DNA from: Bacteroidota bacterium
GTDB taxonomy: Bacteria; Bacteroidota; Rhodothermia; Rhodothermales; UBA10348
NCBI GenBank assembly: GCA_018623785.1
Contig: JAAZVD010000090.1
Location: 1-6,550, forward strand
Length of the DNA stretch: 6,550 nucleotides
Direction of reading: 5' to 3'
Made by a program: the position numbers and the translations under genes. The notes beneath the pieces were generated by a model, which saw nothing but the letters and a program-made list of their open reading frames with translations, searched no databases and was not told the origin of the DNA. This document shows positions 1 to 5,247 of this stretch, in pieces (position 1 is the first letter of the stretch; every line of letters begins with the position of its first letter).

Positions 1-183
1 ACACTGACGGGCAAATATGGCAGCGTGTACGAACACCGTTCCGGATTCTGCCTCGAAACGCAGCATTTCCCGGATTCGCCCAACCAGCCCGCTTTCCCCT
101 CCACCATCCTGCGGCCGGGCGAAACGTACCAGACCCGCACGATCTACGCGTTTTCGACGGACGCCGACGAAAAAGCCCCATGA
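1..183 (+). CDS. galM: Aldose 1-epimerase (galactose mutarotase), C-terminal end, 5' truncated by the window
   Basis: Frame 1 is open from the first base to a TGA at 181-183 and encodes the last 60 residues of a protein whose start lies outside the window. It reads ...[21 protein letters not shown]... followed by a short [15 protein letters not shown] strand, which is the typical C-terminus of the GalM family. Family enzymes interconvert alpha and beta anomers of galactose, glucose and related aldoses, normally feeding the Leloir pathway. In the family, the Glu of the CLETQ motif (here bases 55-57) is the catalytic base that abstracts the C1 hydroxyl proton, and it is present. The downstream gene is convergent, so this gene is not in its operon. 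Substrate preference cannot be judged from this fragment, and a signal peptide (some relatives are exported) cannot be checked. Confidence 0.93.
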   Translation, partial: TLTGKYGSVYEHRSGFCLETQHFPDSPNQPAFPSTILRPGETYQTRTIYAFSTDADEKAP

Positions 184-206
184 TCCAAAGCCGTTGCCTG
201 TTGCCG

Positions 207-225
207 CCAACCACTGTTTGGTTGG
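207..225. terminator. Candidate hairpin between convergent genes
   Basis: A perfect 7-bp inverted repeat (CCAACCA at 207-213, TGGTTGG at 219-225) with a 5-nt loop lies in the 49-bp gap between the convergent galM-like and sialidase stop codons. Its position suits a shared bidirectional transcription end. However, neither strand shows a U-tract after the stem, so it is not a classical intrinsic terminator. Confidence 0.35.
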
Positions 226-232
226 ACGCAGC

Positions 233-1303
233 CTACGGCAAATCCACCCGCATGAATACGTTTTCGGTGTACTCTTCCCGCTCGTAGAAGAGCCCCACGT
301 CTCCGTCCGGCAATGCTGCGGCGGAGACGTATGCTGCTGAGCCGTCATGGATCACGGGTCCAGCGGTCCAGGTCTGTCCTTCGTCGGTGCTGAACCGCAT
401 GGTCAGACTGCGCCGCTCGGTTGGGTGGTTGGCACCCACGTACAGAAGGCGCTCCTCGGTTCGGATCAGACTCGCGTTCACGGCTGGATCTACCAGGCTT
501 GAATCGGGCCGCGAGGTCCACGATTGGCCCCTGTCCTCTGACACGTGCACCCACCGATGTCCGGCTGACTGAACCCGGCTGTTGACCATCCAGCGACCGT
601 CGTCGAAGGCGATGATCTTGGATTCATCGCCGGGCGTGACGGGCGATGGTGCCAGCGACCAGGAGACGCCATGATCCTCGCTCATCACCACGAACACTCC
701 CCGCTGCAGGTTGACCATGGTATGCAGTAGCGTCCCGTCGGGCGCCTGCGTGCCGTGACCCGACGTGATGAACTTGAAGTCCGATTTCCAGTCGGCAGGG
801 GCCACTTCGTCCGTGATGTCCCGGGGTTCGCTCCATGACGCTCCGGCATCGTCGGAGTGGATGACGTGGAAACGGTATTCGCCCGGAGCCCGGTCGTGGT
901 CCATGACATTGACCAGCATGAAGACGCGTTTCTGCTCCCGGTCTACAATGAAAGAGGCGTCCGAGGCGGAATGGCCATCCGTGTAGTCCATGATGCGCTG
1001 GGCAGGCTGCCAGGTGCGGCCGCCGTCCATGCTGCGGCGCATCAGGATATTGCTGTCCCGGTTGCCCCGCAGGTCAGCGCAGGAGGGGACCCTGTCATCA
1101 ATGGCAGCCAGGAGCACACTGTTTGCCCATTCAAGCGCCGGAATGCGATAGCAGGCCACAGAACTATCCTCAGGCGTAACAAACAGGATGGTCTCCAGTG
1201 AAGAGGCATCCTGTTCCGGGGAGCAGCCACTGCCGCTGAATGCGAAAAAAAGGAAGAGAACGAGCATGCGACCGGGACAGGCCCGGTCCGTAAGCGTGGT
1301 CAT
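233..1303 (-). CDS. Exported lipoprotein-like sialidase (BNR/Asp-box beta-propeller, GH33-like)
   Basis: The 356-residue protein begins with a hydrophobic signal (about residues 12-26) ending SGSGC. Cys27 is a probable lipidation site, although Gly at -3 makes the lipobox weak. The rest matches the six-bladed sialidase fold. It has an RIP motif (Arg53) and five Asp boxes of the S-x-D-x-G-x-[TS]-W type at residues 91-98, 150-157, 208-215, 255-262 and 305-312. By family pattern, the Arg triad is Arg53, Arg243 (NSR) and Arg297 or 298. Glu227 (DESKI) and Tyr325 (AYVSAA) would be the Glu-Tyr nucleophile pair, and Asp77 or Asp83 the acid/base. Such enzymes hydrolyse terminal sialic acids (or related 2-keto sugars) from glycans; the precise substrate is inferred. 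Length is near that of a bare catalytic domain with no accessory lectin domain. The start ATG overlaps the kinase stop codon (ATGA), which implies translational coupling; no clear Shine-Dalgarno is seen. Confidence 0.88.
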   Translation of the reverse strand: MTTLTDRACPGRMLVLFLFFAFSGSGCSPEQDASSLETILFVTPEDSSVACYRIPALEWANSVLLAAIDDRVPSCADLRGNRDSNILMRRSMDGGRTWQPAQRIMDYTDGHSASDASFIVDREQKRVFMLVNVMDHDRAPGEYRFHVIHSDDAGASWSEPRDITDEVAPADWKSDFKFITSGHGTQAPDGTLLHTMVNLQRGVFVVMSEDHGVSWSLAPSPVTPGDESKIIAFDDGRWMVNSRVQSAGHRWVHVSEDRGQSWTSRPDSSLVDPAVNASLIRTEERLLYVGANHPTERRSLTMRFSTDEGQTWTAGPVIHDGSAAYVSAAALPDGDVGLFYEREEYTENVFMRVDLP

Positions 1304-2265
1304 GAATGCGATGTCTTGCTTGCGAGGAATAACTCCGGATATTGCTGCATCAGTGTCGGGTAGTGGGCCTGTACTTGGACCCCGCCGGGGTACCGTGTGG
1401 ATTCCGATCCGAATACATTGCCTGCCCGAAGGGCGGTTTCAAGGTTTCCAATGCGCAGCCACGACGTCAGGAAGCCGACAGCAAAGTTATCGCCTGCTCC
1501 CGTCGTCTCGAGAACGTCTACCGAACGTTCAGGCAAATCCAGTTCGTCATCAGGCAGATAGGCAATGGCACCCTGGTTACCCTGCTTGACGACGACGACG
1601 TCGGCCAGGCGACCAAAAAGGTTTTTTGAGGGAGGCAAGGAAATCTGCAAATCGCCCGCTTCCTGGTCGTTCAGAAAGAGGAAGTCCACGTTTCCCACCT
1701 CTTCCAGATGGGCCAGAGGATAGCTGCTGTCTGTACCTGGACCGGCCGGATCCATGGAAAGCGTCGTGCCCGCCCTGCGTAATTCCGGAAAAATGTCAGC
1801 CAACTTCGAGGTAAGGCCTGGCAGATAGGGGTGGTAGCAGACGTGGACGTGTGCCGGAGGATCTTCCAGAATCAGATCAAGCGCTTCCCAGTCTGATTCC
1901 GGATTGGGCACGCTGATAAAACCTCGATCGCCGTGCTTGGAAAAGGCTACCGACAGCCCCGTGGATTCGCTTCGGTCATCGGCACAGTTCATCAATCGAA
2001 CGCCTGCGGCTTTCGAAGTGTCTCTGAGCCAGTGACCGAACAGGTCATCCCCGACGTTGGCATAGAGATCCGTGGGCCAACCCACGCTGGCCAGACCGAG
2101 GGCCACGATAGCCGCACTCCCTCCCGGCTCGATAGAGTATTCGTCCGACACGGTGTCGTAGCCTACCCGTGGAAGTGCCTTGACTTCTCCCAGAATGACA
2201 TCAATGTTGAAGTCCCCGATAACAGCGATTCGAGGCGGATTGGAAGCGCGCAAAGAGGTACTCAC
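1300..2265 (-). CDS. PfkB/ribokinase-family carbohydrate kinase
   Basis: The 321-residue cytoplasmic protein has the normal length and all main motifs of the PfkB family. These are an N-terminal GDFNIDV strand (residues 17-23) that normally contacts the sugar, the GG of signature 1 (residues 48-49, in PGGSAAIVALG), VGDDLFG (71-77), an NxxE magnesium/phosphate motif (Asn199-Glu202), KQGNQGA (227-233), and signature 2 TTGAGDNFAVGF (254-265) with Asp259 as the predicted catalytic base and GAGD as the anion hole. It should transfer phosphate from ATP to a sugar or nucleoside hydroxyl; the substrate cannot be read from the motifs. The start is GTG at 2265-2263, with no good ribosome binding site and no nearer ATG before the first motif. 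It is the first gene of a two-gene operon with the downstream sialidase (4-bp overlap), suggesting it phosphorylates a sugar released or imported by that pathway. The left-hand galM-like gene converges on the operon. Confidence 0.93.
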   Translation of the reverse strand: MSTSLRASNPPRIAVIGDFNIDVILGEVKALPRVGYDTVSDEYSIEPGGSAAIVALGLASVGWPTDLYANVGDDLFGHWLRDTSKAAGVRLMNCADDRSESTGLSVAFSKHGDRGFISVPNPESDWEALDLILEDPPAHVHVCYHPYLPGLTSKLADIFPELRRAGTTLSMDPAGPGTDSSYPLAHLEEVGNVDFLFLNDQEAGDLQISLPPSKNLFGRLADVVVVKQGNQGAIAYLPDDELDLPERSVDVLETTGAGDNFAVGFLTSWLRIGNLETALRAGNVFGSESTRYPGGVQVQAHYPTLMQQYPELFLASKTSHS

Positions 2266-2524
2266 GATGGTCGAAGTGTGAGAGGGCAGGAGGTCGTGTG
2301 CGGCAAACGCTCAGGGGCAGAGTCAGAATACGGACCCCGCGGGTGATGCACACGTGGTCCGCACGGAGAATCGTGTCTTTGTCTTTCCGAGGCGTCCGTT
2401 CGGTGCAAGGACGAAAGAAACGCTAATTTGTATTCGCGTAATCGCCCCAACCGGCGTTTGCGTGCTCGTTGGCTGTTCAGGGTAGTCAAACCTTGCCACA
2501 TCCAGTCTAGACCATCTATCAACC
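2266..2524. other. Divergent intergenic region between kinase operon and transmembrane regulator gene
   Basis: These 259 bp separate two divergent start codons and must hold promoters for both directions. Open frames here on the minus strand have no recognisable protein features and overlap the kinase start, so I treat them as non-coding. I see no convincing minus-strand promoter for the kinase. A CGGACC/GGTCCG inverted repeat (2331-2336 and 2356-2361, 19-bp spacer) is present but could be chance. A possible plus-strand promoter is listed separately. Confidence 0.6.
2493..2522 (+). promoter_or_regulatory. Possible sigma70-type promoter of the transmembrane regulator gene
   Basis: TTGCCA (2493-2498) and TATCAA (2517-2522) are spaced by 18 bp and resemble -35 and -10 boxes. 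Transcription would begin near 2529, just downstream of the upstream-most GTG start codon at 2525. If real, translation would have to begin at a later in-frame codon such as TTG 2567. The match is modest and in a lineage whose promoter consensus may differ. Confidence 0.3.
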
Positions 2525-4063
2525 GTGACGTCACTCATCGAAAATAAGGAGTGCTCCTACGACCCCTTGAGTCGATGGGTCTTTGTGCCGCTGAGGGTGC
2601 TGTTGCTGGCCTTCATTTTGTGTCCCTATCAAGGCCTGGCGCAGCGAAGATTTGCGGAGATAGACCTCAATGTATACCCGCAATCCGGTAATCTGTTATT
2701 CCTGTCCGATCCAGACTCAGTGTACCTGTTGAACATGGAAACCTGGGATCGGGTATCGATTGCTGCAATGCCCGATGCATCGCATTTCCTCGAGACATCG
2801 TTTCCAATAGCCTCTTCTGCGACGGTTGTGGATACAACCCTGTGGCTCTGGGATGCCTCTGTTGGCTCGACATTTTCATTCGGTCCCAGCGGGTTGACGG
2901 GTGCTTTTCCGCAATACCCGTCTCGTACGCGCTTCGACCATGCGGCTACGACGCGACCGGATACGGGTGAGCCGCTGGTGTTCGGTGGATATGGGTACTA
3001 TCGGGCCAAGGACTTCTTCATCTATTTTGACACAGCTCTGGAGCAATGGCGCGAGCTTCCCCACCAGTACGGACCCTACGACCCCGAGCCGCAGGTGGGT
3101 GCCAGCCTTCTGGACATCGGTAACGGAAGGGATGTATACATGGTGCAAGGGCACGTCTCTGCTGAACAGTCGATGCCATACTACGTAGAGCGCACGCAGC
3201 CGTTGGCATTGTTGTTCGACATAGAGAAGCGGGAGTGGCGTCCGGCTCCCATGAATGAAGAGGTAGCTTGCCTGATTTCCACGCAGGCCAAGAATAATCG
3301 TCCTGATTTCAGGGGTGTGGGAAAAACATTTGCGGGGATGCTGTACCCGATTTCACAAGGATGCTCCTATTATTTCGAGGGTAAACCAAGGAGGGCATCC
3401 CTCGTTTTCTGGCGGCCAGACAGAGAGGAATGGGCTCTACAGGACCTGGATACGGAGCTTCCTGCCAACCATCACCTTGTCGGATTCTCTTTCAATGATC
3501 AGACGGCAACTGCGTATTTTTTGAAGTTGCCGGGGTTGGATGAAAAGGAAATTCATATTCGCAGCTTTGCCATTGCAGACACACTGGTTTGGCTTCCCCT
3601 TCCTGAGGTTGCTGCACCACCTGTGCGGTGGTACTGGTGGTTGGTCACGCTCCCTGCTCTTGGCGCGTTCGGCGTTGGAATCTGGTTTTTCCGCTTTCGT
3701 CAGTGTCTCTATCTGATACCCGAAGAGAACATACTGTTTATCCGGAAAGGCACGTTGGTGTTGCAAAAAGGGCTCCTACCGAATGCATCGGTCATTCTTT
3801 CGTTCTTGTGCGAACACCCCCGGGGTAAATGGCTCAACCGAGAAGAACTCGAATATCCATTTACCTCCATGGCCTACGAGCCCGATGCGCTGCGCACGAC
3901 CGTCAATCGGGCTCTGTCCAATGTGAACGACATTGGTCAGCAGGAAATGGGTCTTGACGTGGTGGAGCGCCGGCCATCCCTGAGTGATAAACGTAAGCAA
4001 AAGTACAGGCTTAACCCCAAGGTCAAGTGGCGGCGAGGGGGATTCAAATGGCTTTCGAAGTGA
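2525..4063 (+). CDS. Transmembrane one-component regulator: periplasmic kelch-like propeller, one TM helix, cytoplasmic winged-helix-like domain
   Basis: I do not recognise a named family, but the layout of this 512-residue protein is clear. A signal peptide (about residues 17-40, RVLLLAF core, GLAQ end) precedes a beta-rich domain (about 41-365) with kelch-like blades. Examples are RFDHAAT (136-142), LVFGGYGYY then YFDTALEQW (151-175), VYMVQGH then LLFDIEKREW (204-238), and LVFWRPDREEW (293-303). A single transmembrane helix (about 369-389, Trp-rich start, basic RFR after it) is followed by about 120 cytoplasmic residues. Those contain an HTH-like stretch (about 420-495: LSFLCEHP, NREEL, ALRTTVNRALSNVN, and a basic DKRKQKYRL wing). 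The inferred role is sensing a periplasmic ligand and controlling transcription directly from the membrane. The GTG start at 2525 lacks a ribosome binding site. In-frame TTG 2567, behind AAGGAG (2546-2551), or GTG 2585 would give a shorter, more typical signal peptide. The gene is divergent from the kinase-sialidase operon, a possible target. DNA binding itself is unproven. Confidence 0.8.
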   Translation: MTSLIENKECSYDPLSRWVFVPLRVLLLAFILCPYQGLAQRRFAEIDLNVYPQSGNLLFLSDPDSVYLLNMETWDRVSIAAMPDASHFLETSFPIASSATVVDTTLWLWDASVGSTFSFGPSGLTGAFPQYPSRTRFDHAATTRPDTGEPLVFGGYGYYRAKDFFIYFDTALEQWRELPHQYGPYDPEPQVGASLLDIGNGRDVYMVQGHVSAEQSMPYYVERTQPLALLFDIEKREWRPAPMNEEVACLISTQAKNNRPDFRGVGKTFAGMLYPISQGCSYYFEGKPRRASLVFWRPDREEWALQDLDTELPANHHLVGFSFNDQTATAYFLKLPGLDEKEIHIRSFAIADTLVWLPLPEVAAPPVRWYWWLVTLPALGAFGVGIWFFRFRQCLYLIPEENILFIRKGTLVLQKGLLPNASVILSFLCEHPRGKWLNREELEYPFTSMAYEPDALRTTVNRALSNVNDIGQQEMGLDVVERRPSLSDKRKQKYRLNPKVKWRRGGFKWLSK

Positions 4064-4170
4064 TGGTCTTCTCCACACCTGCGCTTCTTCCGGATGGGCC
4101 CGCGCAACCGATTTGAACTGCGAACAAAACCTCAAGCAATTTAAACGCCCCGCGGAACAAGAAAGCCCCT

Positions 4171-4208
4171 AAAAAGAAACCCCAAGCAGCGTAGCGGCTT
4201 GGGGTTTC
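4171..4208 (-). terminator. Intrinsic terminator of the tRNA-Val gene
   Basis: A 12-bp perfect stem (4176-4187 with 4197-4208, GAAACCCCAAGC against GCTTGGGGTTTC) encloses a 9-nt loop. Read on the minus strand it is followed directly by TTTTT (4175-4171), the classical Rho-independent layout. It lies only 3 bp beyond the tRNA 3' end. On the plus strand no U-tract follows, although the hairpin could still slow transcripts leaving the regulator gene, for which no other terminator is visible in 4064-4170. Confidence 0.88.
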
Positions 4209-4211
4209 GTG

Positions 4212-4285
4212 TGGGAGATACTAGACTCGAACTAGTGACCCCCTGTTTGTAAGACAGGTGCTCTAACCAACTGAGCTAATCTCCC
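4212..4285 (-). tRNA. tRNA-Val, anticodon UAC
   Basis: The minus strand folds into a full cloverleaf of 74 nt. The acceptor stem is GGGAGAT/ATCTCCC with discriminator A. The D-arm is GCTC/GAGC with an AGTTGGTTA loop. The anticodon stem is CCTGT/ACAGG with loop CTTACAA, placing UAC at plus-strand 4251-4249. The variable loop is GGGTC, and the T-arm ACTAG/CTAGT has a TTCGAGT loop. UAC reads GUA (and by wobble other GUN) valine codons. The overall sequence resembles bacterial tRNA-Val(UAC). CCA is not encoded (the next bases are CA), so it must be added by a nucleotidyltransferase. The gene has its own promoter and terminator and appears monocistronic. Confidence 0.96.
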
Positions 4286-4327
4286 GTAACGTCCGAAGGG
4301 GTCGGTATAACGCCTTCAGAGCCCGCA

Positions 4328-4356
4328 ATGTTACGCTGACTTTTTATGAATGTCAA
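4328..4356 (-). promoter_or_regulatory. Sigma70-type promoter of tRNA-Val
   Basis: On the minus strand, a perfect TTGACA (4356-4351) and TAACAT (4333-4328) are spaced by exactly 17 bp, with an A-rich spacer. Initiation would fall near 4321, giving a leader of about 35 nt before the tRNA 5' end at 4285, which RNase P would remove. This is a strong consensus match, as expected for a stable RNA gene. Confidence 0.75.
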
Positions 4357-4365
4357 TCGGTTTGG

Positions 4366-4393
4366 TTGACGTCGTTCTTACTTGTCGTATCTT
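4366..4393 (+). promoter_or_regulatory. Promoter of the rpmH-rnpA-yidC cluster
   Basis: TTGACG (4366-4371) and TATCTT (4388-4393) are spaced by 16 bp on the plus strand. This is the best promoter match upstream of rpmH. Initiation near 4400 would give a leader of about 165 nt. The -35 box is only 9 bp from the divergent tRNA-Val -35 box, so the two promoters stand back-to-back. Confidence 0.55.
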
Positions 4394-4514
4394 CACTATT
4401 CTGTGTCCATTCGCTGCGAAACCCCTTCGCGACTCCCGTAAAGTGAATGGTAATCCGACATTATGCATCGTCAGTGTCAGCGCCCGCAGCGCATAGGCAT
4501 TGACCAACCCACTC

Positions 4515-4539
4515 CGGATTCGGGCAACGCTCCGATCCG
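4515..4539 (+). promoter_or_regulatory. Candidate hairpin in the rpmH leader
   Basis: CGGAT (4515-4519) pairs with ATCCG (4535-4539). After a single bulged T (4520), CGGG (4521-4524) pairs with TCCG (4531-4534, including one G-U), leaving a 6-nt loop CAACGC. The structure ends 26 nt before the rpmH start codon. There is no U-tract, so it is not an intrinsic terminator. A role in translation or mRNA stability is only a guess. Confidence 0.3.
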
Positions 4540-4565
4540 TGCCAGGATAAATACCGCTTAGGACC

Positions 4566-4721
4566 ATGAAACGTACGTATCAACCCAGCCGTCGCAAACG
4601 CGCCAACAAGCACGGATTCCGCTCTCGCATGGCCACCAAGAATGGCCGTCGCGTACTGGCGCGCCGACGGGCTAAAGGCAGAAAGAATCTGACGGTCAGC
4701 GACACCAAGAGCGGCAAGTAA
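4566..4721 (+). CDS. rpmH: 50S ribosomal protein L34
   Basis: This 51-residue, strongly basic protein starts [20 protein letters not shown] and continues with [20 protein letters not shown], the almost invariant L34 sequence. L34 is a small protein of the large ribosomal subunit, buried in 23S rRNA. Length is slightly above the usual 44-47 residues because of a short C-terminal tail ([11 protein letters not shown]). The ATG at 4566 is fixed by the conserved N-terminus. The only ribosome binding site is a weak AGGA (4560-4563) very close to the start. It heads the classical rpmH-rnpA-yidC cluster, with rnpA beginning 23 bp downstream. Confidence 0.98.
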   Translation: MKRTYQPSRRKRANKHGFRSRMATKNGRRVLARRRAKGRKNLTVSDTKSGK

Positions 4722-4744
4722 GCATTCGCCCGGGTGCCGTACGT

Positions 4745-5155
4745 ATGTTTCCGCCCGCCCCCTCTGCACGCTTTCCCTCGGCTCGCCGGCTCAAGCGACG
4801 AGGTCTCATCGAGCCCCTGTTTGATCGGCAGAGTACCGAAGGCGGTTCCGTTTTCAGCGGCAGTGTGCGGATCGCGTACCGGTTTGTTGCCGAGAGCGCC
4901 ATCGAAGGGCCGTTCCAGGTAGGGGTAGCCGTCGGGCGATCCCGTGGAAACGCCCCGCAACGTAACCGGATCAAGCGTATCTTGCGTGATGTGATCCGTC
5001 ATGACCAAGAACGCCTCGAGCGCATTGCGCGTTCTCGCGGTATGGCGCTGACGGCCATGGTCCTGTTTCAGGGGCAGCGACAAGACAGTCAAACGATCCG
5101 AAGAGACGTTGACAGAACACTCGAAAAGCTCGAGGAGCGAGCCCGACAGCGCTGA
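4745..5155 (+). CDS. rnpA: Ribonuclease P protein component
   Basis: The 136-residue basic protein is the protein subunit of RNase P, which helps the catalytic RNA bind pre-tRNA 5' leaders. Evidence is the N-terminal RRLKRRGLIEPLF element (about residues 14-26), the GVAVGRSRGNAPQRNRIKRILRD segment (about 59-81) containing the family RNR motif that contacts the P RNA, and the rpmH-rnpA synteny. Length is at the upper end of the usual 110-135 residues, due to a proline-rich N-terminus. The reading frame stays open upstream into rpmH (stop at 4673-4675) but contains no ATG, GTG or TTG, so ATG 4745 is the only normal start. No clear Shine-Dalgarno is seen, so coupling to rpmH translation is likely. 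A product of the neighbouring tRNA-Val gene would be one of its substrates. Confidence 0.95.
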   Translation: MFPPAPSARFPSARRLKRRGLIEPLFDRQSTEGGSVFSGSVRIAYRFVAESAIEGPFQVGVAVGRSRGNAPQRNRIKRILRDVIRHDQERLERIARSRGMALTAMVLFQGQRQDSQTIRRDVDRTLEKLEERARQR

Positions 5156-5234
5156 GAGGAACCGCGCCCGGGTCCTTCCGTACCGCTTTCCCGGAACACC
5201 TCCGCCTACCCCCGCTCCACCCATCTCCCGACGC

Positions 5235-5247
5235 GAGGCCCCGATTG
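5235..5247 (+). promoter_or_regulatory. Ribosome binding site and TTG start of yidC
   Basis: GAGG (5235-5238) lies 6 nt before TTG at 5245-5247. This supports TTG as the true start, because the next residues DRNVLTATVLIAIIM match the conserved YidC N-terminus directly. No in-frame ATG occurs until 5290, inside the first membrane helix. Confidence 0.75.

Noticed and set aside
193..205. Short tandem repeat GTTGCC-T-GTTGCC
   Set aside because: Only two copies of six bases; not meaningful as a repeat element.
2331..2361. Inverted repeat CGGACC-N19-GGTCCG in the divergent region, as an operator
   Set aside because: Six-base arms with a 19-bp spacer occur often by chance in 259 bp of GC-rich DNA, and nothing else supports a binding site.
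2262..2534. Minus-strand open frames of 71-90 codons upstream of the kinase
   Set aside because: They have low-complexity, Arg/Pro-rich content with no motif, overlap each other in different frames, and fill the divergent promoter region; most likely chance.
3776..4135. Minus-strand 119-codon open frame
   Set aside because: It is antisense to the C-terminal domain of the transmembrane regulator and its tail, with no recognisable protein features.
4401..4565. Chromosome origin or DnaA boxes near rpmH
   Set aside because: rpmH is often near dnaA/oriC, but I found no TTATCCACA-like 9-mers and no AT-rich unwinding region in the 4286-4565 gap.
5156..5202. GAGG/CCTC and CCGGG/CCCGG pairings after rnpA as a terminator
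   Set aside because: Stems of 4-5 bp with large loops and no U-tract; yidC is probably cotranscribed through this gap.
4580..5224. Minus-strand 214-codon open frame
   Set aside because: It lies antisense to rpmH and rnpA, which are unmistakable; the product has no family features and is typical of shadow frames in GC-rich genes.
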